Assembly (NCBI RefSeq): GCF_013283645.1
Contig: NZ_JABEKV010000002.1
Coordinates: forward strand, 1,371,798 to 1,435,797
DNA length: 64,000 nt
From: Sinorhizobium psoraleae
GTDB lineage: Bacteria > Pseudomonadota > Alphaproteobacteria > Rhizobiales > Rhizobiaceae
Reading direction: 5' to 3'
Position numbers and translations under genes: made by a program. Shown here piece by piece: positions 43,722 through 54,164 of the stretch (positions within the stretch are counted from its first letter, which is position 1; each line of letters starts with the position of its first letter). Below the pieces are notes generated by a model. It saw nothing but the letters and a program-made list of their open reading frames with translations. It was not told the DNA's origin and did no database searches.

Positions 43722-44726
43722 CTAGTCGCGCCCCGGCAGCACACGGTCCGGCGGGCGGTGGCCGTCGAAGAAGGTGCGGATGTTGATCACCACCTTTTCA
43801 CCCATGTCGATACGGCCTTCGAGGGTCGCGGAGCTCATATGCGGCAGGAGCACCACCTTGCCTTCTCCGGCGAGCTTGACGAGCTTGGGGCTGACCGACG
43901 GCTCGTTTTCGAAAACGTCGAGTCCGGCACCGGCGATCTTGCCTTCCCTGATGCATTTGATCAGCGCAGTCTCATCGATGATGCCGCCGCGCGCGGTGTT
44001 GACGATGTAGCTGTCCGGCCGCATCAGCGCCAGCCGGCGCGCCGACAGCAAATGGAACGTCGCGGGCGTCGAGGGGCAGTTCACGGACACGATGTCGACA
44101 CGCGCAAGCATCTGGTCGAGGCTGTCCCAATAGGTCGCCTCGAGCATTTCCTCGGTTTCGGGCTTGACCCGATGACGGTTGTGATAATGGATCGAAAGTC
44201 CGAACGCCTTGGCACGGCGGGCGACGGCGGTTCCGATCCGCCCCATGCCGACGATGCCGATGCGTTTGCCGGCGATACGCCGGCCAAGCATCCATGTCGG
44301 CGACCAGCCAGCCCATTCGCCCTTGCGATCGGTCAGGATCTGCGCACCCTCGGCAAGCCGCCGCGGCACCGCGAGGATGAGCGCCATCGTCATGTCCGCC
44401 GTATCTTCGGTAAGCACGTTCGGCGTGTTGGTGACGGTAATGCCCCTCCGAGCGGCCGCGTCGACGTCGATATTGTCAACACCATTCGAGAAGGCGGCAA
44501 TCAACCTCAACTGCGGTCCCGCCTGCTCGATCAGCGCCGCGTCGATCCGGTCCGTCACCGTCGGCACCAGCACATCGACGCGCTTGACCGCGGCAACCAG
44601 CTCCGGCTGGGTGCGCGGCGTGTCGTCGACATTCAGCTCTGCGTCGAAGAGTTCGCGCATGCGGGTTTCGACGACATCCGGCAGCTTCCGGGTGATGTAG
44701 ACCGTTGGCTTCTTCTTGCTTGTCAT
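43722..44726 (-). CDS. D-2-hydroxyacid dehydrogenase (glyoxylate reductase-like)
   Basis: The 334-residue NAD(P)-dependent enzyme has nucleotide motif GIVGMGRIGTAVARRAKAFG, substrate Arg in NTARGGIIDE, the Glu in LDVFENEP and catalytic His in LLPHMSSAT. It is close to GyaR/GhrB-type glyoxylate and hydroxypyruvate reductases. The ATG at 44726 (MTSKKKPTVYITRK) is used; the longer frame upstream is not convincing. Confidence 0.92.
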   Translation of the reverse strand: MTSKKKPTVYITRKLPDVVETRMRELFDAELNVDDTPRTQPELVAAVKRVDVLVPTVTDRIDAALIEQAGPQLRLIAAFSNGVDNIDVDAAARRGITVTNTPNVLTEDTADMTMALILAVPRRLAEGAQILTDRKGEWAGWSPTWMLGRRIAGKRIGIVGMGRIGTAVARRAKAFGLSIHYHNRHRVKPETEEMLEATYWDSLDQMLARVDIVSVNCPSTPATFHLLSARRLALMRPDSYIVNTARGGIIDETALIKCIREGKIAGAGLDVFENEPSVSPKLVKLAGEGKVVLLPHMSSATLEGRIDMGEKVVINIRTFFDGHRPPDRVLPGRD

Positions 44727-44910
44727 TGTTATGCGCGGCCCTCGTTCACGGGTCCTTAACCAAGTTGGGTGATAGTTTCTCCCTGTAGTCGCAATTTCTA
44801 CCAGACCCGGTGGGGAAGACAATTGAAAGTCACTGCCTAACACCGGATTTGCACCCCGAGCCGACGGGCCAGATCGAAGTGCGCCTGCAAGGCTTCGCTG
44901 CTATCGAAAA

Positions 44911-45462
44911 ATGAGCTTCGTCATGCGTCATGTCGTTTCCAGGTTCTCGACCATGTTGGTAGCCGCCTGCATCGGGACGGCCGTGATGACCTCCGGCGCC
45001 TTTGCCCAGGCAGCGAAAGGTGCGAGCGGCCTGCCGCTGCCGCGGTTCGTCAGCCTGAAGGCGAAGAGCGTCAACTTACGAATCGGACCAAGCCTCGACT
45101 ACGCGGTGGCCTTCCGCTACCTCAAATCAGGCGTGCCGGTGGAAATTATCCAGGAATATGACAACTGGCGCCGCATCCGCGACGCGGACGGGACGGAAGG
45201 CTGGGTGAACCAGGCGCTTCTTTCCGGCGACCGCACTGCACTTGCCGCACCGTGGATGCGCGGCAAGGGCGAGGGCATCTTCGTCAACCTCCGGCGCGAT
45301 CCTCAAAGCACGGCCTCGATCGTCGCCCGGATGGAACCGGGCGTGGTCCTGCAGATCGGCGAATGCAATGGCGAATGGTGCCACGCCGAGACGCAAGGCG
45401 TCGAAGGCTGGATCGCACAAAGCGAGATCTGGGGGGCCTATCCGGGCGAAGCCTTTAAATAG
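44911..45462 (+). CDS. Secreted protein with two bacterial SH3 domains
   Basis: The 183-residue product has a signal peptide (AACIGTAVMTSGAFAQA, cleavage near 33) and two SH3b repeats: about 45-105 (KSVNLRIGPSLDYAVAFRYL, then WRRIRDADGTEGWV) and about 118-175 (FVNLRRDPQSTASIVARM, then WCHAETQGVEGWI). Such domains bind peptidoglycan or ligands. No catalytic domain is present. Single gene. Confidence 0.9.
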   Translation: MSFVMRHVVSRFSTMLVAACIGTAVMTSGAFAQAAKGASGLPLPRFVSLKAKSVNLRIGPSLDYAVAFRYLKSGVPVEIIQEYDNWRRIRDADGTEGWVNQALLSGDRTALAAPWMRGKGEGIFVNLRRDPQSTASIVARMEPGVVLQIGECNGEWCHAETQGVEGWIAQSEIWGAYPGEAFK

Positions 45463-45539
45463 GTCCGCCTGGCTTCATTCAATTCAAAATTTGCCGCCAC
45501 CGTTGGACGCCCGATGGTCGGCGCGATGCGGAGGCAGCC

Positions 45540-46532
45540 TCAGACGAGGCCCGCTTCCTTGGCGGCTGTGGCAAGCGATATCATCGGACGCGGACCGATC
45601 TGGCCGATCACGATGCCGGCGGCGAGATTGCCGAGCTTGCTGCAGATCTCGAGCGAGCGCCCCGACGTGTAGCCGTGAAGGAACCCGGCCGCATAGAGAT
45701 CGCCGGCACCGGTCGTGTCGACGACCTGCTCGATGGCGTTCGCCCTGACGCGCACGCGCTCGTCGCCACGAACGACGACAGAGCCCTCTTCGCTGAGCGT
45801 CACGGCCGCAAGCTTGCAATCCTTCGCGAGCGCGTTGAGCGCAGCATCGAAGTCCTCGGTCTCGTAGAGCGCCAGCGCTTCCTGCCTGTTGGCAAAGACG
45901 ATGTCGACGGTGCCGGAGCGCATCAGGTCGAGGAACTCGCCGCGATAGCGATGGACACAGAAACTGTCCGAGAGCGTCATGGCCATTTCACGGCCGTTCG
46001 CGTGGGCGATGCGAGCTGCCGCACGGATCGCATCCTTGGCGCGCGGCGGGTCCCACAGATAGCCCTCGAAGTAGGTGACCTTGGATTGCGCGACGACATC
46101 CTCCTCGACATCTTCGGGGCCGAGTTCGACGCAGGCGCCGAGATAGGTGTTCATCGACCGCTCGCCGTCTTCCGTCACGAAGATCATCGAACGGGCGGTC
46201 GGCGGCAGGCTTTCGAGCGGCTTGGTCTCGAAATAAACGCCTTGCGCCCGGATATCGTGCGTGAATATCTCGCCGAGCTGATCACTGGCGATCTTGCCGA
46301 AATAGGCCGCCCGCCCGCCAAGGCTCGCGACACCGGCCGCCGTATTGCCGGCACTGCCACCTGAGGCCTCAACCGCCGGGCCCATCCGCGAATAGAGCAG
46401 TTCGGCCCGATCCGCATCGATGAGGTTCATCGCGCCCTTGATGATACCGTTATCCGCGAGAAAGCTGTCATCGCAGCGCGCAATGATATCGACGATCGCG
46501 TTGCCGATCGTCAGCACATCGTATTTTGTCAT
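45540..46532 (-). CDS. PfkB-family carbohydrate/adenosine kinase
   Basis: The 330-residue ribokinase-fold enzyme has the N-terminal GG motif region SGGSAGNTAAGVASLGGRAAYFGKI and the C-terminal signature VDTTGAGDLYAAGFLHGY with catalytic Asp. Overall pattern (YDVLTIGNAIVDIIARCDD) is that of rhizobial adenosine kinases, which salvage adenosine to AMP. Substrate by family only. Confidence 0.9.
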   Translation of the reverse strand: MTKYDVLTIGNAIVDIIARCDDSFLADNGIIKGAMNLIDADRAELLYSRMGPAVEASGGSAGNTAAGVASLGGRAAYFGKIASDQLGEIFTHDIRAQGVYFETKPLESLPPTARSMIFVTEDGERSMNTYLGACVELGPEDVEEDVVAQSKVTYFEGYLWDPPRAKDAIRAAARIAHANGREMAMTLSDSFCVHRYRGEFLDLMRSGTVDIVFANRQEALALYETEDFDAALNALAKDCKLAAVTLSEEGSVVVRGDERVRVRANAIEQVVDTTGAGDLYAAGFLHGYTSGRSLEICSKLGNLAAGIVIGQIGPRPMISLATAAKEAGLV

Positions 46533-46719
46533 GAACTCCGTCCGGTTTCCTGAAATGACCGGTCTCCGTTAATACCGGTTTTCCGACCATTTGGAAGTGA
46601 GAAGGCGAAAAAGACGCGATCACCTCGGCATAGATCCGGTCTGGATCCTCGGCCTCGGAGTTCGGAAGCAGCCGCTGGAATGGGCGTCCTCAGCCGACGG
46701 AGCATTAATCGGCGAGGTA

Positions 46720-47496
46720 TCAACCGGCGACCGGCACGACCTGCGGCGGCAGTTCGACCAAAGGGGCCGGGATATCGCTGCTTTTCTCCGGAGACTTGCA
46801 GAGGTCGGCAATGACGCAACGCTCGCATTCCGGCCGGCGTGCCTTGCAAACGTATCGGCCGTGCAGGATCAGCCAATGATGGGCGTGGTATAGATAGTTC
46901 TCCGGGATGACGCGCAGGAGATGCGCTTCCACTTCATCCGGCGTCCTGCCTGGGGCCAATAGAATACGATTGGCGATCCGGAAGATGTGGGTATCGACCG
47001 CAATCGTCGGCTGACCGAAAGCCATCGACAGCACCACGTTGGCGGTCTTGCGCCCGACGCCTGGAAGGGTCATCAGTTCTTCGCGCGTGCGGGGCACTTC
47101 GCCGCCGAAATCGGCGATCAGCTTTTCCGAGAGCGCTATGACGTTTTTGGCCTTGTTACGGTATAGCCCGATCGTCTTGATGTAGTCCCGCAGCTTTTCC
47201 TCACCGAGCACCAGCATCTTTTGCGGTGTATCGGCGACGGCAAAGAGCGCGCGTGTCGCCTTGTTGACGCCGGCGTCCGTCGCCTGGGCCGAAAGCGCGA
47301 CCGCCACGACGAGCGTGAACGGATTGACGTGTTCGAGCTCGCCCCTCGGCTCAGGGCGCTGCACCGAGAAGCGGCGGAAGATCTCCTCGACCTCGGCGGC
47401 GCTGTAGGCGCTGCGTTGCCGCGCCCCGGCCCGGCCGGCTGTCGCTGCGTTCAATTTTGACGGTTGTTTCGGCGATTTCAGCTTCACGTTTTTCAT
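46720..47496 (-). CDS. nth: Endonuclease III
   Basis: The 258-residue DNA glycosylase/AP lyase removes oxidised pyrimidines. It has the helix-hairpin-helix LMTLPGVGRKTANVVLSMAFG with catalytic Lys, VDTHIFRIANR with catalytic Asp, and a 4Fe-4S cluster site CKARRPECERCVIADLC (C-x6-C-x2-C-x5-C). The ATG at 47496 leaves 22 bp to the divergent DUF2244 gene; a longer form from 47520 would overlap it. Confidence 0.95.
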   Translation of the reverse strand: MKNVKLKSPKQPSKLNAATAGRAGARQRSAYSAAEVEEIFRRFSVQRPEPRGELEHVNPFTLVVAVALSAQATDAGVNKATRALFAVADTPQKMLVLGEEKLRDYIKTIGLYRNKAKNVIALSEKLIADFGGEVPRTREELMTLPGVGRKTANVVLSMAFGQPTIAVDTHIFRIANRILLAPGRTPDEVEAHLLRVIPENYLYHAHHWLILHGRYVCKARRPECERCVIADLCKSPEKSSDIPAPLVELPPQVVPVAG

Positions 47497-47518
47497 GCTG
47501 CATCTATAGTCATTGGTC

Positions 47519-48016
47519 ATGACCGAAGGCAACGTCGAGACCTCCAACAATGAGCTGCCGATCTTCGCGGCCGAGCTTACGCCGCACCGTTCGCTCGGGC
47601 TCAAGGGGTTCACGATCCTCCTGATGATCGCCGGCGCAATGAGCCTCCTGCACATATTCGTGTTCCTGGTCATCGGCGCATGGCCGATCGTCTTCTTTTT
47701 CGGCCTCGACTTCGTGCTGCTCATCGGTGCCTTCTGGCTCAACTATCATTCCGCACGCGCCCGGGAGGAAGTCAGCGTCTCGCGTACCGACGTGTCGGTC
47801 AGGAAGTTTGCGCCATCGGGGAGAATGACCGAGCATCGCTTCAATCCCTTCTGGACACGGTTCAGCATCAAACGGCACCAGGAGATCGGCATCGTTTCGA
47901 TGTGGATCATCGGCGGTGGCCGCCAGACCGATATCGGCTCCTTTCTCAACCGCGACGACCGCGAGACCTTCGCACTGGCGTTTGCCCGCGCACTCGCAAC
48001 CGTCCGCCGGCGGTAA
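47519..48016 (+). CDS. DUF2244 membrane protein
   Basis: The 165-residue product has two adjacent membrane helices (about 30-75: GFTILLMIAGAMSLLHIFVF and IVFFFGLDFVLLIGAFWLNY) and a soluble C-terminal half with FNPFWTRFSIKR and IGSFLNRDDRETFALAFARAL. These are the DUF2244 hallmarks, a family common in alphaproteobacteria with no known function. It diverges from nth. Confidence 0.88.
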   Translation: MTEGNVETSNNELPIFAAELTPHRSLGLKGFTILLMIAGAMSLLHIFVFLVIGAWPIVFFFGLDFVLLIGAFWLNYHSARAREEVSVSRTDVSVRKFAPSGRMTEHRFNPFWTRFSIKRHQEIGIVSMWIIGGGRQTDIGSFLNRDDRETFALAFARALATVRRR

Positions 48017-48028
48017 CGTTTGAAACGA

Positions 48029-48074
48029 AGCAATTCCGGGCGGAAAACCGCTGTACACGTTTCCTGGAATTGCT
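48029..48074. repeat. Rhizobial intergenic repeat, family B copy 3
   Basis: The ends AGCAATTCC and GGAATTGCT are a perfect inverted repeat around GGAAAACCGCTGTACACG, the clearest copy of family B. Confidence 0.65.
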
Positions 48075-48148
48075 CTGCGCGATGCTCACAAGAATCGGGT
48101 GGTTATCTGCCCGCCACATGATTACCTGTAGCCTGACAGGAGATGATC

Positions 48149-49021
48149 ATGAACGTTGTTACATCCATTCCCACCGACATCACTCCCGAAGGCACCGACT
48201 ACGACACGGTCAGCCGCGTGATCGAGATGCTGACGGAGGATTACCGCGATCAGCCATCGCTTGAAACGGTCGCCCGCCGCCTCGGCCAATCGCCGACGCA
48301 ATTGCAGAAGACCTTCACCCGCTGGGCGGGGCTTTCGCCCAAGGCCTTTCTCCAGGCGGTGACGCTCGATCACGCCAAGCGGTTGCTGCGGCAGGAGGAC
48401 ATGCCGTTGCTGGAGACCAGCATCGAAGTGGGTCTGTCCGGTCCCAGCCGCCTGCACGACCTCTTCGTCACGCATGAGGCGATGTCACCCGGCGAATGGA
48501 AGGCTCGCGGCGACGGGCTTACCATTCGTTACGGCTTCCATCCCTCTCCCTTCGGAACCGCGCTCGTCATGGTCACCGAGCGTGGGCTTGCCGGGCTTGC
48601 TTTTGCCGATCCCGGCGAGGAGCGTTCGAGTTTCGACGACATGGCTCGCCGGTGGCCGAAGGCGATCTATGTCGAGGACAGTGCGGCGACGGCGCGCTAT
48701 GCCGCCCGCATCTTCGATCCGGAGCGCTGGTGCGCGGAGGAGCCGTTGCGCATCTTCCTGATCGGTTCCGATTTCCAGATTCGGGTGTGGCAGGCGCTGT
48801 TGAACATCCCGCTCGGAAAGGCGACCACCTATTCGAAGATCGCCGACGAAATCGGCCAGCCGACCGCGTCGCGCGCCGTCGGCGCTGCCGTCGGACGCAA
48901 CCCGATTTCATTCGTCGTGCCCTGCCACCGCGCGCTCGGCAAGAGCGGCGATCTCACCGGCTATCACTGGGGCCTGACGCGCAAGCGCGCGATCCTCGGC
49001 TGGGAAGCGGGCAAGGCGTAA
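48149..49021 (+). CDS. Ada-like fusion: AraC helix-turn-helix plus O6-methylguanine-DNA methyltransferase
   Basis: The 290-residue product joins an AraC-type DNA-binding domain (about 20-115: LETVARRLGQSPTQLQKTFTRWAGLSPKAFLQAV) to an O6-alkylguanine transferase domain (about 185-290) with acceptor cysteine in PISFVVPCHRALG. The Ada N-terminal domain that senses methylphosphotriesters is absent, so classic Ada activation is impossible. ATG at 48149 follows AGGAG at 6 bp; the ATG 6 bp upstream is less well placed. Confidence 0.92.
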   Translation: MNVVTSIPTDITPEGTDYDTVSRVIEMLTEDYRDQPSLETVARRLGQSPTQLQKTFTRWAGLSPKAFLQAVTLDHAKRLLRQEDMPLLETSIEVGLSGPSRLHDLFVTHEAMSPGEWKARGDGLTIRYGFHPSPFGTALVMVTERGLAGLAFADPGEERSSFDDMARRWPKAIYVEDSAATARYAARIFDPERWCAEEPLRIFLIGSDFQIRVWQALLNIPLGKATTYSKIADEIGQPTASRAVGAAVGRNPISFVVPCHRALGKSGDLTGYHWGLTRKRAILGWEAGKA

Positions 49022-49042
49022 TACCTTGATCGGCTGCGGATC

Positions 49043-49155
49043 GCCCCTCATCCGGCCTGCCGGCCACCTTCTCCCCGCTAGCGGGGCGAAGGAGACTCGC
49101 GGCCTCTTCTCAGTCCCCTCTCCCCGCTTGCGGGGAGAGGGCTAGGGTGAGGGGC
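49043..49155. repeat. RIME1-like element, copy 2
   Basis: It is bounded by GCCCCTCATCCGGCC and AGGGTGAGGGGC with two internal hairpins (CTCCCCGCTAGCGGGG and CTCCCCGCTTGCGGGGAG), and lies between convergent genes. Confidence 0.85.
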
Positions 49156-49182
49156 ATCTCGCCCCCTTCCTAACCAACCGGT

Positions 49183-49818
49183 TCAGTGCGCGCCCGACAT
49201 GTCGCCCAGCACTTCCTTCGATGCAACCGTGGAATCCGCGTTCAGCTTGTAGACCATCGGCACGCCGGTCGCGAGGTTGAGCTTGAGGATCTGTTCCTTG
49301 GTCAACTTGTCGAGCACCATGACGAGCGAGCGCAGCGAATTGCCGTGCGCGGCGATCAGCACCTTCTGGCCCGAAAGCACGCGCGGCAGAATGTCGGTTA
49401 GATAATAGGGCCAGACGCGCGCGCCGGTGTCGCGCAGACTTTCCCCGCCTGGCGGCGGGACGTCGTAGGAACGACGCCAGATGTGCACTTGCTCCTCTCC
49501 CCACTTGGCGCGCGCATCGTCCTTGTTGAGGCCGGAAAGATCGCCGTAGTCGCGCTCATTCAGGGCTTGGTCGCGAATGGTTTCAAGCGAGGACTGCTCC
49601 ACGGCGTCGAGAACGAACTGGCACGTGCGCTGGGCACGGATAAGGGAAGAAGTGAAGGCGATGTCGAACTTGATGCCATACTCGGCGAGCGCCTTGCCGC
49701 CCGCTTTCGCTTCCTCGACGCCGAGCTCGGTCAGGTCCGGATCACGCCAGCCGGTGAACAGGTTCTTCAGGTTCCAATCGCTCTGGCCATGCCGAACGAG
49801 AACGAGGGTGCCGCTCAT
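49183..49818 (-). CDS. gpmA: 2,3-bisphosphoglycerate-dependent phosphoglycerate mutase
   Basis: The 211-residue glycolytic enzyme interconverts 3- and 2-phosphoglycerate. Catalytic RHG motif is in [41 protein letters not shown] and the second histidine in [12 protein letters not shown] are present. ATG follows AAGAGGAAATG. It is downstream of dapB on the same strand (27 bp), likely co-transcribed. Confidence 0.95.
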   Translation of the reverse strand: MSGTLVLVRHGQSDWNLKNLFTGWRDPDLTELGVEEAKAGGKALAEYGIKFDIAFTSSLIRAQRTCQFVLDAVEQSSLETIRDQALNERDYGDLSGLNKDDARAKWGEEQVHIWRRSYDVPPPGGESLRDTGARVWPYYLTDILPRVLSGQKVLIAAHGNSLRSLVMVLDKLTKEQILKLNLATGVPMVYKLNADSTVASKEVLGDMSGAH

Positions 49819-49845
49819 TTCATTTCCTCTTGAAAGATTTGAGTA

Positions 49846-50664
49846 TCAGTTGAGCCCGAGAACATCGAGCATGGAATAGAAGCCGGGCTTCTGGTTGCGC
49901 CCCCAAAGGGCCGCCGTGACGGCACCACGCGCGAAGATCGAGCGATCCGTGGCGCTGTGGGAAAGAGTGACCTGCTCGCCCTCGCCCGCGAGAATGACGG
50001 AATGTTCGCCGACGACGGAGCCGCCGCGCAAAGTGGCAAAACCGATCGCCCCTTCCGGGCGTGCTCCGGTGTGGCCGTCCCTCACCCGCACCGAATGATC
50101 CACAAGCTCGATACCGCGGCCCTTGGCCGCCGCCTCACCAAGCAAGAGCGCCGTGCCCGACGGGGCATCGACCTTGTGTTTGTGGTGCATTTCCAGAATT
50201 TCGATGTCCCAGTCCGCCGCCTTGAGCGCTCGCGCCGCCTGCTGCACCAGCACGCCGAGAAGATTGACGCCCAGGCTCATGTTGCCCGACTTGATGACGC
50301 GCGCATGCCGTGCGGCCGCGCGAATCTTTGCCTCGTCGTCCGCCGAGCAGCCGGTCGTGCCGATGACATGGACGATGCGCGCTTGCGCCGCCAGCCCGGC
50401 AAATTCAACCGTACCCGCCGGCGAGGTGAAATCGAGAACGCCTTCCGCCTCGACGAAGGCCTCGAGCGGCTTGTCCGTGATGGCGACATCGATCGGTCCG
50501 AGCCCGGCGAGTTCGCCGGCATCGCGGCCAACGAACGGCGAGCCCGGCCGCTCCACCGCAGCGTGGAGACGCACGCCGGCCATGCCATGAACGATCCGGA
50601 TCAGTGTCTGCCCCATCCGGCCGGCCGCGCCGACCACCACGAGCTTCATATCCGTTTCGCTCAT
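49846..50664 (-). CDS. dapB: 4-hydroxy-tetrahydrodipicolinate reductase
   Basis: The 272-residue NAD(P)H-dependent enzyme of lysine/diaminopimelate synthesis has nucleotide motif [17 protein letters not shown] and the family signature [21 protein letters not shown], with catalytic His and Lys. It supplies meso-DAP for peptidoglycan. It follows the ABC exporter gene by 19 bp on the same strand. Confidence 0.96.
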   Translation of the reverse strand: MSETDMKLVVVGAAGRMGQTLIRIVHGMAGVRLHAAVERPGSPFVGRDAGELAGLGPIDVAITDKPLEAFVEAEGVLDFTSPAGTVEFAGLAAQARIVHVIGTTGCSADDEAKIRAAARHARVIKSGNMSLGVNLLGVLVQQAARALKAADWDIEILEMHHKHKVDAPSGTALLLGEAAAKGRGIELVDHSVRVRDGHTGARPEGAIGFATLRGGSVVGEHSVILAGEGEQVTLSHSATDRSIFARGAVTAALWGRNQKPGFYSMLDVLGLN

Positions 50665-50683
50665 CGTCGAATTCCCTTGGCTT

Positions 50684-52489
50684 CTATAGGATTGCGGCTT
50701 CGGCCGTCATGTCCGAGGCGCTGCCCTGGAGATTGTGCAGGCGAGCGTAGAGACCGTCCGGACGCTGTGCAAGCTCTTCATGCGTGCCTTCCTCGACGAC
50801 CGCGCCATCCTTCATGACGATGATCTTGTCGGCGTTGACGACGGTCGAAAGCCGGTGCGCGATGACGATGACCGTGCGGCCGCTCATCGCGCGGTCGAGC
50901 GCCTTCTGCACCGCGGCTTCAGACTCGGTGTCGAGCGCCGAAGTCGCTTCGTCGAGAAGGAGGATCGGCGCATTGCGCACAAGTGCGCGGGCAATCGACA
51001 GCCGCTGGCGCTGGCCGCCGGATAGCGTCACGCCATTCTCGCCGACCGCCGTATCGTAGCCTTGCGGCTGCGCCAGGATGAAGTCATGGGCGTAGGCGAG
51101 CCGTGCCGCTTCCTCGATTTCCGCGTCCGTGGCCTCCGGCCGGCCATAGCGGATATTGTCGCGGATCGAGCCCTCGAAGAGGTACGGTTGCTGCGAGACA
51201 TAGGCAAGGCCATTGCGCAGCGACTGCTTGGTGACGCCCGCAATGTCCTGCCCGTCGATCAGGATCTGTCCCGACTTCGGATCGTAGAACCGCGGGATAA
51301 GGCTGATGATCGTCGACTTGCCGGCACCCGACGGGCCGACCAGTGCCGTCGTCTTGCCGCCCTCGGCAAGGAAGCTGACCCCCTTCAGGATCTCGTCTCC
51401 GCTGGCATAGGCGAAACGCACGTCGCGCAGTTCGATCGTCGCTTCGCCGAATTTGATTTCGGTTGCATCGGGACGATCGCGCTGATGCGGAACGGTATCG
51501 AGAATCTCGTAGATCATGCGCGCGTTGACGGTCGCGCGCTCGAGCGACACCTGCAGGCGCGCCAGACGCCGCGCCGGGTCATAGGCCATTAGCAGCGCTG
51601 TGACGAAGGCGAAGAACGCGCCCGGCGGGACATTGCCGTAGATCGTGCGGAAAGCCGAATAGGCAAGCACGGACGAGATCGCAAAACCGGCGAAGGTTTC
51701 CGTCATCGGCGCGGTTCGTTCACTGAGACGTGCGATCCGGTTTGCCCGGTTCTCCGCCCGGTCGATGATCGATTCGACCTTGCGGCGCAGCTCGTTCTCC
51801 ATCGTGAAGGCCTTGACGATGGAAATGCCCTGAATCGTTTCCTGCATGGCGCCGAGGACGCGGCTGTTGACCTCGACGGCCTCGCGCGTCGCCAGGCGCA
51901 GCCGCTTCGAGACATAACGCAGGCCGAGAAGCAGCGGCGGCGCGACGAAGAAGACGATCAGCGAGAGCAGCCAGTCCTTGCTGAACATGACGGCGACAAG
52001 CCCGACCAAGGTCAGAAAGTCGCGGGCGATCGAGGTGACCGTCATATTGAGGACGTCGCGGATGCCACTGACGTTCTGGCTGACCTTGGCGGCAAGCTGC
52101 GCCGAGCGCATATCGTGGAAATAGCCGACGCTGAGCGCCATCAGATGTGCGTAAAGCCGCCGCTGATAGCGGGCGACGATATTGTTGCCGATCTTCGAGA
52201 GCGCGACCGCCTGCCCGTAGGTCGCAAGACCCCGCAGGACGAAGGCCGCGAAGATCGCGGCGCAGATCCACAGCACGATATCGGCGCGCCTGTTGGCGAA
52301 GGCCTCGTTGATCACGGTTTCCATGATCCAGGCCGTAAAGCCCGTCGTCGCCGCCACGACCATCAGGCAGGCGATGGCAAAAGCATAGCCTCGGATATGG
52401 TCGCGGCCGTTCTCGGCAATGACGCGCCTCAGGATTCCGGTGATCGTATCGGAATCGACTGTACGCTGTTTTCTATTCTTGGCGTCCAA
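50684..52489 (-). CDS. ABC exporter (MsbA-like half transporter)
   Basis: The roughly 601-residue product has a six-helix membrane domain (about 25-310) and an ATPase domain (about 340-590): Walker [19 protein letters not shown]-loop, [16 protein letters not shown] signature, Walker [13 protein letters not shown], and switch IAHRLS. It resembles lipid A/multidrug exporters that work as homodimers. The start is uncertain: the frame is open back into glk; a TTG at 52489 gives usual length without overlap. Confidence 0.88.
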   Translation of the reverse strand: MDAKNRKQRTVDSDTITGILRRVIAENGRDHIRGYAFAIACLMVVAATTGFTAWIMETVINEAFANRRADIVLWICAAIFAAFVLRGLATYGQAVALSKIGNNIVARYQRRLYAHLMALSVGYFHDMRSAQLAAKVSQNVSGIRDVLNMTVTSIARDFLTLVGLVAVMFSKDWLLSLIVFFVAPPLLLGLRYVSKRLRLATREAVEVNSRVLGAMQETIQGISIVKAFTMENELRRKVESIIDRAENRANRIARLSERTAPMTETFAGFAISSVLAYSAFRTIYGNVPPGAFFAFVTALLMAYDPARRLARLQVSLERATVNARMIYEILDTVPHQRDRPDATEIKFGEATIELRDVRFAYASGDEILKGVSFLAEGGKTTALVGPSGAGKSTIISLIPRFYDPKSGQILIDGQDIAGVTKQSLRNGLAYVSQQPYLFEGSIRDNIRYGRPEATDAEIEEAARLAYAHDFILAQPQGYDTAVGENGVTLSGGQRQRLSIARALVRNAPILLLDEATSALDTESEAAVQKALDRAMSGRTVIVIAHRLSTVVNADKIIVMKDGAVVEEGTHEELAQRPDGLYARLHNLQGSASDMTAEAAIL

Positions 52490-52601
52490 TAAGCCCGTCT
52501 TCCCTGAGCTCGCTGCGGCGTTCCGTGTACCGGCATCGCCCGTCCGGGGCTCTATAGTGCTTTGATGCCGTTTTGGCGAGTCTTTGCGAACATCCGGCCG
52601 G

Positions 52602-53621
52602 TCAGCTTGTCCAGCGCCGTCCCTCCATTGCAACACCGAAGTCCCTCGGCGTGCGCGCGAAGGCGGCGAGACCGGAAAGCGCCGCCATCGGATGGACGAC
52701 GGCGAAAGTCGGGATCGTTCGCATCAGTGCCGAATGCGGCGCCTTGTCCTCGAAGGCTGCGCGAAACTCCGGCCGCATCAAAGCAGGCAATATCTTCTGC
52801 GAGATGCCACCCGCCAGGAACACGCCGCCACGCGCCATGAAGATCAGCGCCATGTCGCCGGCGACGCGGCCAAGATAGGTGCTGAAGAGCGATATGGTCT
52901 CGACCGCCGTCGGATCGGAGCCTGAAAGCGCGCCGGTCGTAACCGCCGCCTGGTCGGTGAGCAGCGGCTCCTCGCCATTGGCGGCGCAGACCGCCCGATA
53001 AAGGTTCATGATGCCGCGCCCGCACAAAATCTGCTCGCCCGCCATCCGCCCCTCGATCGGCTCCAGGAACGGCCAGATCCGGAAATCACGCTCGGTACGC
53101 GGGCCGATATCGACGTGGCCGCCTTCGCCGGGCACGGGGATCCAGGTGTGCTGCGCGAAAACCAGGCCGGCGACGCCGAGCCCCGTTCCCGGACCAAGCA
53201 CGACGCGCGAGGTGGACGGACGGATACTACCGCCGCCGATCTGAACGAGATCCTCGTCGGCGGGTGTTGCGACCGCGAGCGCCTGTGCCTCGAAATCGTT
53301 GATGATCAGAACGTCGTCCAGGCCAAGGCTCGCCAGCATATCCTTCGGCCGAATCACCCAACCGGCGTTCGTCAGCGGAATTTCGTCACCCTTGATCGGC
53401 CCTGCGACAGCCAGTATCGCCGAGCGCGGCTGAAGGGACGTCTTGTCGAGGATGCTCTTCTGCATCGCCTCCTCGATCGTCGCGAAATCGCCCGTCTTGA
53501 TCGGCGGCAGCTGCTTCGGTTCGGGATAGGTATCGACCAGCAGCGCGAAGCGGGCATTCGTTCCACCGATGTCGCCGATCAATATCGGAAAGGGAAAGCC
53601 GTGGTCACTCGCACTGAGCAT
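52602..53621 (-). CDS. glk: Glucokinase
   Basis: The 339-residue bacterial hexokinase-type enzyme (not ROK) begins [20 protein letters not shown] (phosphate loop), with [32 protein letters not shown] (catalytic Asp) and [13 protein letters not shown]. It phosphorylates glucose to glucose-6-P. It is followed by the exporter gene and preceded by mgsA (47 bp), so glk-mgsA may share a transcript. Confidence 0.95.
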   Translation of the reverse strand: MLSASDHGFPFPILIGDIGGTNARFALLVDTYPEPKQLPPIKTGDFATIEEAMQKSILDKTSLQPRSAILAVAGPIKGDEIPLTNAGWVIRPKDMLASLGLDDVLIINDFEAQALAVATPADEDLVQIGGGSIRPSTSRVVLGPGTGLGVAGLVFAQHTWIPVPGEGGHVDIGPRTERDFRIWPFLEPIEGRMAGEQILCGRGIMNLYRAVCAANGEEPLLTDQAAVTTGALSGSDPTAVETISLFSTYLGRVAGDMALIFMARGGVFLAGGISQKILPALMRPEFRAAFEDKAPHSALMRTIPTFAVVHPMAALSGLAAFARTPRDFGVAMEGRRWTS

Positions 53622-53668
53622 CGCAAAATCCGTCCTGATCGCTGTCTTGGAATCTTTGAAACTGTGTA

Positions 53669-54049
53669 TCAGTTGCGCCTGAAGGCAATCAACTCTTCGG
53701 CCGTGGCGCGGTTGAGCGCCATCGGGATGTCGTAGACGATCGCCAGGCGCATCAGCGCCTTGACGTCGACATCATGCGGCATGGCCGTGAGCGGATCGAC
53801 GAAAAAGATCAGGAAGTCCACGTCGCCGGTAGCGATCATCGCGCCGATCTGCTGGTCGCCGCCGAGCGGTCCGCTTTTGAGGCGGGTGATATCGAGCCCG
53901 GGACACGCGTCCAGAACGCGGCCACCGGTCGTCCCGGTGGCGACGATCTTCCACTTGGATAGCACCGCCTCGTTTGCCTTGACGAAGGCGGCGAGATCAT
54001 CCTTCTTCTGATCATGCGCAATCAGGGCAAGACATTTCCGACCGGCCAT
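53669..54049 (-). CDS. mgsA: Methylglyoxal synthase
   Basis: The 126-residue enzyme converts dihydroxyacetone phosphate to methylglyoxal and phosphate. It opens [18 protein letters not shown], with ATGTTGGRV (phosphate-binding), [16 protein letters not shown] with the catalytic Asp, and [10 protein letters not shown]. Methylglyoxal bypass relieves sugar-phosphate stress, which suits its place beside glk. Confidence 0.96.
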   Translation of the reverse strand: MAGRKCLALIAHDQKKDDLAAFVKANEAVLSKWKIVATGTTGGRVLDACPGLDITRLKSGPLGGDQQIGAMIATGDVDFLIFFVDPLTAMPHDVDVKALMRLAIVYDIPMALNRATAEELIAFRRN

Positions 54050-54164
54050 GCAGCCTCTCCAGCGTCAATTTTAAATCGATTTGAAAGCCCTATACATGAG
54101 CATCGTGCAGTTGGAAAGGCAGGCAGGGCCGGCCGGCCCCATGAGAGGCGCTCCGCCCGGACCG

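Noticed and set aside
49043..49155. Repeated CTCCCCGC/GCGGGGAG units considered as a CRISPR-like array or phage att site
   Set aside because: The units are inverted, not direct repeats with spacers, and match the RIME layout seen twice more.
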